Source: Antitrichia curtipendula
Taxonomy: Eukaryota > Streptophyta > Bryopsida > Hypnales > Leucodontaceae
Assembly: GCA_951230915.1 (NCBI GenBank)
Contig: OX579638.1
Span: 4,420,696-4,484,695, forward strand
Direction of reading: 5' to 3'
DNA: 64,000 nucleotides
Shown: positions 11,846 through 22,661 of the stretch, piece by piece
Position numbering within the stretch: position 1 is the first letter of the stretch
How the letters are laid out: every line of letters begins with the position of its first letter
The notes under the pieces: model-generated
The model's database searches: none
Told to the model about the DNA's origin: nothing
Seen by the model: the letters and a program-made list of their open reading frames with translations, nothing else
Translations under genes and position numbers: made by a program

Positions 11846-14497
11846 ATAATCGAAACAATATGGGAGTCAAAGATTATTCTAAATGTTAGACTAAACTTCC
11901 ATTGCGGATGAAGATCCACAATAGAAGTACAAACACCATCCTCTAAATTAGTTATTCTACCTGTAAAGATGATGTGGACTCGAAAGGTAAAATGGATGAC
12001 TTCACTATTAATTGTGGAAACAAAGATGCACCTATCGGTTCAATAATTGGAGTATTTTGGTAATGACCTTTGTCATAGGAGGTTGCATCCACCTAAGGTT
12101 AACCCCTAAGTTTTTTTCATGTTTAGAGGTCAAAAATTGATTTGAAATACTCATACACAAAACAAAGCCAAAAGTTTTATCTATATTTTATTTTAACCCC
12201 TAAATGAACATTGTCTCCTCGAGGTACAAAATGGACTTCAAGTAGGTAGCTATGACCTCAATTTTTAGTGAAACTCTTAAAAACTTTCTCATAAGATAGA
12301 AAAAATTGTAAGCTTTGTAGGAATATAATTTTTTATTTCAGTTGATGCCTGTGAGCAAAAGTTATTCCACAAAAAACTCAAATTTTTAGTTAATGGGCAG
12401 GAAACAAAATCCATAAAAACTTGAAATTAATATTTTTATTTTTTCTTCTAGATTATATTTTTGTCTACATATAAAGTTTTAATTAATTCCATTTGGATTA
12501 GTGATGTAAAAGTTATGAACAATCTTGTTTTTTCAACAAGCATCTTCTAAGAGAATAACTTGTTGGATTCATTTCTGAATGCAATTTTCACAATTTTTCA
12601 AAAATATTATTTGATAAAGTTAATTTTGCTTGCTAGAACAATCTCACCAATGGAATTAATGTGTTTTAGTCCCATCATAGAGATATTAATTATTTAGTTT
12701 TCCTTTCAATCTTGGACCTACTTCTACTTAAAAAAATTTGAAGAATAAAAATCAAGTTTTATAAAAAATACTCTTCTCCTAGACTTTCAACTCAATTCTT
12801 CAACAAAAAGAATTTTAAATTCAAAGTCCATAATGCAAATTTTTTTCACAAATGGCTATCAAAGTCATTTGAAAGTTTAGGCTAGTATTCAATTTTTTTT
12901 CTTCAAACTTTGAATTTTTATATCTCTCAATTTTTGAATTTTTTTTCTACTTTCATTGCCCACTAAATAAAACTTCTTTCACCTCATTAATCAAGATTGA
13001 ACGGTATAAATGTTTTTGAATAGGCATCAATCCATACAATCCAAAGAAATCATTTGTTTATTTTTAGCATATATTTGTTGTTGCCTGATTAGACATTGAA
13101 ATAAAAAAAACTTCTAACTTTTGCAGGTAGGGCCTTCTTGAGTTTAAAAAAGAAACTAAAATGATATTTTTGGTCTTTCTTAGTAATTAAAGGTTTGAGA
13201 AACCCAATTTGGATTGCAATATATAATTTATTTTTTGTATATTTGGCATAGAAAGTGCATAAATTGATGTATACAAAAATTACAAAAGTTTTTATTCATA
13301 TTGAGCTGGATCCAAGGGCATATAACACTTCCAATTTAGATCATTATTTCACCTCATACATGTATGACAAGTTATAAAATGGCTACATATTGTACATGTA
13401 AGAGGGCATATTTGAACATGATTAGGTCAAAAACTAGAATGACCTCCAAATAAAAAATGTTATTTGTTGAATTTTCAATCCAAAAGTATATGTTTTGTCA
13501 TATTCAGGTACATACTACATATTTTTAGAGTAAAATATAAGATCATATATAACATCCCCACTAGGACACTAGGTATGTACCCCCTCCAATCCAAGGCCAT
13601 TATTTTGTTGAAAACCACTCAAAATTGCCATTTTCAATGCAAACAAAAAGTTTAAACATTTGTTTCTTTTTCATATTCAATCGCAAAATCTTGCACTAAA
13701 CTAATATGAGATGTCTAGAAGAAATTTCAGAAATTTTGATTGTATTGGTCACAAAATATAAGCATTTAAAGTAAAAAAAACTAATTTTTTTCCCTCCTAG
13801 CTTGATTAGATTATAAGGTTTTGACTCCTCTTAGCTTAAATTTTTTGTGCTATAGATTATGAATTTAAAACTATTATGTTAAATAATTGAGTTGAAAATT
13901 CAAGAAAAAAACTCAAGAAAAAACTCCTATGATTTTCATTCCTTAAAAGATTGTTAAGAAACTAATCACAATATAGAAGGAAAAAATAAATTGTTGATAG
14001 CTCTAAGGTAAAATTGAAACATACTAATTACAATGGTGAGATTGTTTTAGAAAGCAAACTAAACCATGTGCAACTTTTCTTATTGAAAAATTGTTAAAAT
14101 TGAGCTCACAAATAGATCCAATACATTATTTTATAAAAAATTTGCAAAGATTGCTTGCAAAACAAGAGGCTTTGTATCTTTCACATCACTTATCCTAATG
14201 GGATGAATCAAATCCTTTGAAATAGACAAAATATAATCTGTAAGAAATATTTAAAAGAAATTATTTCAATTTTTTGTATTTTGGTTGCCCGCCTTTACCT
14301 ATTTGGGGTTTATTGTAGCATAATTTTTTTCCCCCATTTACCAATTGAAATAAAAATTGTATTCCTAGAATGTTAATTATTTTTTCTTTCTTGAAGAAAA
14401 AATTCAAAAGATCTTGTCAAAAAATTGAAATTATAGGTATATGTTTAAACCTTCAAGAATCCCTCAAGGAAATAGTCTTGGAACATACTTTTAGAGA
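11846..14497. other. AT-rich spacer, no gene
   Basis: Isolated TTAACCCCTAA termini occur near 12100 and 12190, and R4 copy 1 lies at 13243. Otherwise it is low-complexity AT-rich sequence. Confidence 0.55.
13243..13450. repeat. Dispersed repeat R4, copy 1
   Basis: AAAGTGCATAAATTGATGTA, GAGCTGGATCCAAGGGCA, CTCATACATGTATGACAAG and ATATTTGAACATGATTAGG correspond in order to blocks at 62466-62670. Ends are not defined. Confidence 0.55.
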
Positions 14498-15057
14498 TTA
14501 ACCCCTAAACTTAGACCAAACATTATTTTTTGGCAATATCGTGATTTTGGATAGCTCACTACAAATGGAATTTTTTAATTTATTTTTGTTGAAAATTTCA
14601 GACCACATGTGCCCAAGAAGTAGCTTTAAGGTCCAACAATTTTCATAACTTTTGATTGCATGGTTAAAAAGTTATTGCATGATATGTAGTTTTCATTACT
14701 TGGCGGGCAACCTGGGTAGCTTAAAAAACTTCTTAAAAGAACACTTTTTTTTAAATAAAAATTTGAAATTGGATCTAAAGATTTATTTACATGTGAATTT
14801 TTTAAAATCATTCTATTTTGATTAATGAAATGAAAGTTACAAGGATTTCTAATTTGTGGGTAGGTATGGAGTCTTTGGACACCAATAACTTTTTAACCAT
14901 GTGTTCAAAAGTTATGAAAATTGTTGGGTCTTAAAGCTACTCCTCGGGCACATGTGGTGTGAAATTTTCAAAGAAAAAAATGAAGAGTCCATTTGTAGTG
15001 AGCTACCCAAAATTGCTATGTTGCCAAAAAAATGGTATTTGGTCCTTTAGGGGTTAA
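14498..15057. mobile_element. TTAACCCC-family fold-back derivative, 560 bp
   Basis: Starts TTAACCCCTAAAC and ends CTTTAGGGGTTAA. The left 180-200 bp and right 180 bp are inverted copies of the same family end (GTAGTGAGCTACCC, GGCACATGTGG, AAGCTACT, CATAACTTTTGA), so the element is a long palindrome around a short centre near 14800-14880. Other copies have two different ends, so this one probably arose by recombination or end duplication. Confidence 0.7.
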
Positions 15058-16782
15058 AGATTAACTTTCCACCAATGTGGTAAAGACTTGCCAGTTACTT
15101 ATTATGAAAAAATTCTCAAATAGAATGTATGACCTTTGGTAGTATATACAAATGAATAGAACCTTTTTAGAGAAATACGGTCAGGATTGGTTGTTCATAT
15201 TACATTAAAGATGGTCATTTGTTAATGACATTTGTATGTACCACAAGCTAGAACCCTTTGACAATTCATATTACTTTAAAGAGGTTGTTATTTTAGAGAG
15301 GTTTTGTTGTATAAGAGCATGGCTACTGTTGCACAACCAAATAGCGACAGGGAAGACATTGCTTAGAATTCAATGAGTTGAGAGGGCCTAGTGAGTTGGG
15401 ATCCCTCCACTGCGGGCCAAAATGCAAGCATGCATGTTTTTCCATTTTGGCAGCTCTTAGTGATTGCAAATGATTTGTATTTAATTTGCATTCAAGTTTG
15501 GAGCTTTAAGCACAATTAAATTGAAGCAAAGCAACTCTTCCCTCCTTACTTATCACCCTGCCATTATAAAAAATGGCATCTCACCCAAAAACAATAAAAA
15601 AAACACCAAAATTGGTCAACTCTGTGCTCAAGCAAAAAATCCTTTGTCCACTCCAAGCTAAGGTATCTCGAGGAAAATGTGGTGAACCTAGTGCTTGGAA
15701 AATCGCGCCCTGAATGATAGTATAGCCTTTTTTTGTTCCTGGGCCCAGAGTGTGGGTTCTAGTCCAATATAGTGAGTGGGAGTAGGCATGCTCTAAGCAC
15801 TCCTAAATGTCTCATGTTCAAGAAAGGGTTGCAATTGGAGTTGTGGGTGTGTAGAGCAAAATTACGCAAAAGTAGTTTGCTCTTAAAGCGACCATTTAAG
15901 CCTACCTAACTCATCATTGACAATAATAGATATTTCAAGCAACATGTCATTCATTCCTAGATAGGGATCACACTTAAAACATAGTCACTTTTAGAGCACA
16001 CTACCTTACCCCATACTACCTGCCCAAACCCATAATTACACTACCCCACACAGTGGAGTTGTATAGGCCTGCTAATTCCCATAGCCAATTACAACTCCAG
16101 CAAACGCCAGCAAGCTTGCACAAGACAACGTCCTCTTCCAGATGGGTACGTTCTAGGGACCTCTTCCAGATGGTACATCTTGCAGCGGAGGTTATCGATT
16201 CCCCATCTGTCCCGAATCCTCCTTTTCCTAGCTTTGTTTGTATTTTGACTCTGTTTTCTGGATCGCAACTTGCACGTTATGATAAATTGGCGCATTCCAT
16301 TCCCCTTTGCCGCCCTTCTTCAGTGGGACCCTAACTGACTGTCTGTTTTTTTACTACCTCGTGATACCGTACACGGCCAGGGTGAGTGTTCGAAACCCGT
16401 AAAGAACTCCAGTAATTAGTTAGAGGTGACGGAGGTACAGTAGGTAGGTAGCTGCGCAGTGACGGAGTGTGTGCAAGTCTAGTCTGCTGGCCTCGAGAAC
16501 GGGGCGCCTGCATTGATATGGGTGGCAACAGGTTCAATGCAAAGCTGCACCTGTGCTGGACTGCTGGTCTGCTGCTGCACCTCCACTTTTCCTATTGGAT
16601 CACCAACACCAGAGAGAGCTGGAATCCCAATGCACGCCACCGTCCAGAGGCTACAGGACCCCATCCGTGCACTTTTGGCTTTTGTTTTGTCCCATGCCAC
16701 AAGCTAGATGGTGAGTGGAGTCGCGCGCTCTGGCTTGAAATCGAATGGGTTCTATCTGTAGACACATATGGCACCCAACTGC
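15058..16782. other. Spacer rising into a GC-rich island
   Basis: From about 16040 the base composition becomes balanced and short frames open on both strands (16053-16334, 16467-16787 plus; 16479-16700 minus). None shows a known domain or convincing splice sites. This could be a decayed gene or promoter, or the end of a transposon. Confidence 0.45.
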
Positions 16783-17325
16783 ACTAACTTAGACGGTATC
16801 TACAGTTGCTAGCTAGACGAGCCAGTGAGGGCATCCGTAAAGTTTCGACCGTACCGCTACTTATTGTATTACCCCGAAGTTCCTCGCTCTGACGAAAGGT
16901 TTACAGGTAAACTCGCTCTAACTTAACAGGAATGAGAATTTCATTGCAACGGAAGTGTCCCAAAAGATCGAACACCCAACTGTAACTTTCTAGGCGAGCC
17001 TGGGGCATCCTTAGAGCATCGACGTTACCACCACTTACGTACGGCATCACCCTAATTACTCGTTCAAGGTTTAGCTAGGGCTGAATTGAAACTTGAATCA
17101 CTGAGAATTTCATTGCAACTGAAGTATCCCCCAATATTGAGTCTCTTCTTGGACTTCAGTGTATCGCACACCCAACTGTAAGTTTCTGGGCGAGACCAGG
17201 AGCCCGCATCCTTCGAGCTTCGACGGTACAGTACCGGTATTATGGCATTACCGGTCTAATTCAAGTTTAGGTCGAAATTTAAATTTAAACTTCGAAGCAA
17301 ATGACTGATGAGAATTTCATTGCAG
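16783..17325. repeat. Three degenerate tandem units of about 150-210 bp
   Basis: GAGAATTTCATTGCA recurs at 16934, 17103 and 17310. Between these anchors the order CACCCAACTGTAA, TCTxGGCGAG, GCATCC, TTCGA(C/G), GTACxG and GCATTACC/GCATCACC repeats. The units are clearly related but diverged. They lie in a GC-richer island without a supported gene. Confidence 0.55.
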
Positions 17326-17641
17326 CTACCTGAAGTGACCAAAAAAAGTTTAAGTTGGCTCATGGTTTGACGGAAGGATTCAAGGATTGTCGCTCTACTT
17401 GCTAATCTGGATGACACAGCCAATGCTGCTCTTCCCCAGACGAAGACCCTTGTCTTATTAGTGCGTCTTATTGGCACCCACTTATTATTCCTGACGCTGG
17501 AATTGCATTCAGTGCGGTACTTTCACTGAAACCCACTCTGTACGTGCACCTTCCCTGTGTACAGTGTCCTCAGAATTTGTCATGTTCGGTACCCCTCTGG
17601 TTAGACAACTTCCACACCCCTAAAGTTTCCTGACTTCAACA

Positions 17642-17893
17642 CTGAGTAGGGGTATTAAGGGGACCAAAAAATTAAAGTGTTTTTTCTTCTTCTTTGCAGT
17701 GAATTTTCGTTTCATATGTGTCAAAAAAAAAGAAAAGAAAAAAAAAGGACTATTTGTAGAAAATCGTAGATGTTTGAAACATGATCTACATCCCCAAACA
17801 CTTCAATAACTATTGATGTACAACAAAGGTAGATATTTATATAGTGTGTAATACCGATTAATTAGTATGGGTCCCCTTAAAACCCCTATTCAG
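17642..17893. mobile_element. MITE-like element with about 24-bp imperfect inverted ends
   Basis: CTGAGTAGGGGTATTAAGG at the left pairs with CCTTAAAACCCCTATTCAG at the right, continuing into GGACC/GGTCC. The 252-bp interior is AT-rich. I could not identify a convincing target duplication. Confidence 0.55.
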
Positions 17894-18376
17894 CGAAGAT
17901 TTTTTGTAATATTTTTTTTCAATAAAATGTATGAGTGCATGTGATAACTGGTGTAACACACCGTGACTCCACAACAGAGGGTCCCTTTGTTTGATTCTTA
18001 GCTTCAAGGATTGTCAGCCGTTCTTCTTTCTAAGGTAGCCGACCTCATTCCGACCATTTAAGCAATTTATCGCATTTCTAGTATGCATTTGGTCAAGGGG
18101 AAATCCCCCTTTTGAAGAAATAGATTTGAGGAGGGTTCCATAATTTATTCCTTTTTTCCCTCAAAAACAAAATAATTATGAGTTTTTTTTGGAAAGATTA
18201 TGTTCAATCCTTTCTTGGGTAGTTGCAAGAAACACTTCACGGTTCTTGGCCAAAAACACATTTTCGGGGCATAGGACTAGCAATACTATTGATACTACAA
18301 GTACTATGCTAATGCTTTGCAGCGGCAATCTCCACCGTCGGTTTTGAATTTCAGTTAGGCTGCAATTTCAATAGCA

Positions 18377-18734
18377 TCATCACAAAGTTTAGACCCTACA
18401 ATTTGGCAACAATTATTGTGCGGTTATCGTTGTTTCATGGGTTCGTACCATAATCGCACTGACTCAGTGTATTTTTACGCACTGAATTAGTGCGAAAACA
18501 ATGAATATCAATAGCGTATGGTTTATGTACTTTAACTATACAATTGTTGTGTCAAAACTGCATGGCAATCATATAGTTAAAGTACATAAACCATACGCTA
18601 TTGATATTCATTGTTTTCGCATTGATTTAGTGCATAAAAATACACTAAGTAAGTGTGATTATGGTACAAACCCATGAAACAACGATAACCGTACGATAAT
18701 TGTTGTCAAATTGTAGGGTCTAAACTTTGTGATG
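18377..18734. repeat. Large fold-back repeat, arms about 164 bp, loop 31 bp
   Basis: The left arm, about 18377-18540, and the right arm, 18572-18734, are inverted copies differing at about ten positions, for example GAATTAGTGCG versus the partner's TTGATTTAGTG and GTGCGGTTATCG versus its GTACGATAATTG. The loop is 18541-18571. It contains no frame of note. Confidence 0.85.
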
Positions 18735-18736
18735 TG

Positions 18737-18856
18737 ATAGTTGTCACATTGGACAAGTTACTATTCATTTTATGTCCTGTAGGAAGTATTACTATTCATC
18801 AAACGTACTCGAGGAGTACATTTGATGAATAGTAACTTGTCCAATGTGACAACTAT
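18737..18856. mobile_element. Small MITE-like element with perfect 32-bp inverted ends
   Basis: Positions 18737-18768 and 18825-18856 are perfect inverted copies starting ATAGTTGTCACATTGG. A second palindrome, CTATTCATCAAACGTACTC paired with GAGTACATTTGATGAATAG, lies inside. It begins 3 nt after the large fold-back ends. Confidence 0.75.
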
Positions 18857-20802
18857 GTTTGATAGGTGGCGGGTACAATAATAAGCACATTAAAGCGGAG
18901 TGGCGTACGAGGATGAGGTCCCGCTACGAGTACTCATTAGTACTGTGGAATGCTGCAGGGTACTACCGAAGGTACTATTGTCCGAAAATGCCAGAAAATA
19001 GCAGAAAAAGGGTCTGTGTCCCTTTTCATTTATATCAAATGGGAAAAGAATTCAGAAAATCTCCCCCCCCCCAAAGCCATTTTTATTGACAACAAAAGCC
19101 TCTCATTGCACCAAAAATTTCTTTAGGAATTTTTTTTCCCTCTCTAGGACTTCTACGTAAATGATGGTCACATCAAGCCTTTGTGAGCAACTCTCGTATT
19201 TTTTTGTTCACAAAATCTCCTTGTCAATCCTTGTAAGGACCCTAAACCTCCCTCATGTCCAATTTGTGGCTTCTAGTTTGCATTTTTGGGTCGAAAATGG
19301 GACTAAAACCCCCCAAAATGCCAAAGGTAGACACTCAATCGGGTGCAGCTTAAAAATAGTGTACTAATTTTTTTTAAATTAAAAAAATTATAGAAGGTTT
19401 GAAACTTTTGTAACTACCTTCACTTCAAATTTCACACCAACCGAACAAAGTATGCAAAAGTTATGAGCCAAAAAGTACCCGTCCAAGGGCAAGGGGACAA
19501 AGAATAGGACCAAAGTGTTTCTTGCAACTACCCTCTTGTTATGTAGGGCACCGCATTTCCAACCATAGGTTGGTTACAAAATCGACCATGCTTCAAAGTA
19601 TGTGATAATTGTGGCTTCCAACGTACATCTTGTAATCATTGTAGGCTTTCAATGTACACCTCCCTGACATTTGTGTTGCTTGAGCTGTCACCTAACCACA
19701 TGAGCTATTATCCTAAACCACAAGTGATCAAAAACAAAACACTCTAACTAATGAAAAGAGGTAGTGGTCGGAAAGAGGTCAACTACCTTAATCACAATGC
19801 CACATCTAGTGTTGTTTTTCTCTAGACTGCCTTGTCTTTCGTTGCAGAAGTTTTTGACCTTTTTATCCACCTTTTTATTAGATAGACAAGTCTGTTACCA
19901 CACTTGTTTGCAATTTGAAGATTTTGGGACCAATTTCAAAAGGGGCACATATTTTTAAAGGTGCGTACTTGTTTCACAAATCAAACCCAAGTGGAATTAC
20001 AAGTTTTCAATTAAAACTGTAATTTTTGTGAATTTTTGAAGTAGTCTACCTTGAAATCACAAAACCACTCATAGAATGGAGTCATAAATGTCCTATATGA
20101 ACAACCTATAACCGCCTTTACATGTGTCTAAGGTAGTATGCTTTAAAGCGCCCCTCTCCTTCAAATTGACCCTATTTTATGCCGGAGAATGGAGACTAGG
20201 TGATCTTTAATTTACCACTTTAGCAATTGAATGAATTGAGGAAAAAATATTTTTCTATTACAATAGCCAATCACTGTCTTTGATTTTAGCACATTTCTTT
20301 ACAAGGTGTGAGTAGATGGATTTTGAAAGACCTATGGTCACAAATAGGGGTCTATGTCCTAAATCTTTGTAAATTTATAAGTAATAAGTAATTCAAAATA
20401 ATTGAAAAAATACAAAATCACTTGTGTTAGGTTCCACATCTATTGTTTTTTCTCTAAAAAATGATCTAAAAATATTTTTGTCCATGGAAACATATGAAAA
20501 AGGTCAACCAACCCTTAAATGGTCACTTTTAAAGCATACTACTAAACATGAACCACCAATAAAGGCTTGACACGTTAACCTTGGTTAGCATTAATTCACT
20601 AATTTCGTCAAAAAACTGAAATAACATCAAATTCTAATTCAATACCATCAACTCATCAAGTGAAAATGAAATACATGTAAAAAAGATAGATGAGAAGTGC
20701 AAATGGGAAATAATGAATTTAATAAGGCACGTGTACATTCACTAAAAAGAATATAAAATACAGAATCTTAATTTCACGATAGCCTGCCCCCAAAATGCTT
20801 AA
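18857..20802. other. Spacer, no gene
   Basis: Short frames only. Some low-complexity C and T runs occur around 19060-19140. Confidence 0.5.
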
Positions 20803-21718
20803 TTAACCCCTAAAGGTTTTCTTAAAAAACACTCTAAAATTGTCATTTCCAGTACAAATACCAAATTTTAGAAAAAAAACATTTTGGGACACATGTAACC
20901 ATAGGATCTTGTAGTGTGGTGGTTTGAAAAGATGTGGAAATTTTTTCATAAATTTTTTAACAATAATGATTGCAAGATATTAGCATTTGAAGTGACAAAA
21001 ATCTGGACAGTTGCACTTCACAAGGTCAAATCATTATTAAAAAAGGTCCCAAATGATTGTAATTCTTTGGATTCATTCTTGAAGGAAAATTGTCTACATG
21101 CTTGAAATTTTTCACATCATTTGGAATTGTACAACATATAGGAAAAAAATAATAAGTAGAAAGAATTAGATAATGATTCAAATACTAAATTGTTAACAAT
21201 TTATTTATAAAATTGAAAAATACCAATCCCAATGGTTGTAATGTCGAAAAAAAATCTACACCTATTGTTTCTTTTCTTTTTCAAAAAATATTGGAAACTA
21301 AGTTAAATAAAGGACTTTAAAATTTATTTTAAAATAGAGATTCTAGAAACTACCCGCAAACTACCTACAACTAAAACTCCTCATAACTTTCATCTCATAA
21401 ATCAAAATGGAATGATTCAAAGTTCTTCACGTACACATACATCTAAAAAAATCAATTTTATTTATTTATTTATTTTTAAAGTGATTTACAAAAAAGTTAT
21501 TTTTGCTGACTAGGCTGCTAGTTGAACAGTACAAACTACATGTCATACAAAAAAATTTAACCATGTAGTCAAAAGTTATAAAAATTGTTAAGCCTTAAAG
21601 CTACTTCTTGGGCACATCTTTTGCATAATTTTAAAATAAATAAATAAATAACATTCATAGTGAGCTGCCCAAAATCGCTATGTTGCTCAAAAACGATGTT
21701 TGGTTCTTTAGGGGTTAA
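20803..21718. mobile_element. TTAACCCC-family element, 916 bp
   Basis: Begins TTAACCCCTAAAGG and ends TTCTTTAGGGGTTAA. Inner blocks follow the family order. It abuts the next copy and shares with it the TTAA at 21715-21718. No transposase frame is present. Confidence 0.75.
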
Positions 21719-22661
21719 CCCCTAAAGTTTTATGACTATGTTTTCACCAAAAACACTCCAAAACTGCCATTTTTAATACAAGTACCAAATTTTTGAAAAT
21801 AAACTTTTTTGACACATGTATTTGTAGGATCTTATAGTAAACTAGTTTTAGAAGATGTCAAAAAAATTTCAGAATTTTCCACCATGTGGATTGGAAGATA
21901 TTAGCATTTGAATTGGCAAAAATCTTTTTTTTGTCCCTGGGAAAAACAGGGCAGCTGCACTTCACAAGGTCACCCTTCATAAGGTCACATCTGTATGAAA
22001 AAATGTCCAAAATGGTGATGCATCTTTGAATTCTTTTTCCTAAACAAGTTCTCTACATGCTTAAAAATTTTCAAATCATTTGATATTGTACAACATATAC
22101 AAAAAAAATAGTAAGTAGCAAGAAATAGAGAATGATCCAAAATACTAAATTGTTAAGAATTTAATTATGGAATTGAAAAATGTAAATCCCAATGGTTGTA
22201 ATGTTGTAATAAACAACCTACATCCTATGAATTTTTTTTTTCAAAAAATATTAAAAATTGAGTTAAATAAACAACTTCAAAGTTTATTTCAAAGTAGAGA
22301 ATCTATAACTGCCCACAAACCAAAACTCTTTGTAACTTTTGATTCATTGGTCGAAATGGAATGATTCAAAGCTTTCCATGTATATATAACTCTAGAAAAA
22401 CAATTTCAAATTTTTATCTTTGAAAAAAGTGATTTTTTTTTATCTGCCCGGACTGCCCAGTTACGAAAAAAAGTAACATATTTGGCCATAACTTTTGACT
22501 CCTATTATCAAATGTCATGAAATTTGGTGCATATGAAAGGTACTCCTTGCGCCCACCTTCTATAAAAAATTCTGCCAAAAATATAAAAATCTCCAGTCAC
22601 AAGTACCTGCCCAAATTTTTTTATACTGCCAAAAACCGCATGTTGGTCCTTTAGGGGTTAA
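21715..22661. mobile_element. TTAACCCC-family element, 947 bp
   Basis: Begins TTAACCCCTAAAG and ends TCCTTTAGGGGTTAA. It has the same orientation as the copy it abuts on the left, and carries an extra right-hand block (GGCCATAACTTTTGACTCC, TCTCCAGTCACAAGTACC) also seen in the copies at 37348 and, inverted, at 10375. Confidence 0.75.

Noticed and set aside
16053..16787. Cluster of short frames on both strands
   Set aside because: Open frames on both strands follow from the higher GC; none has a known motif and no joining exon was found.
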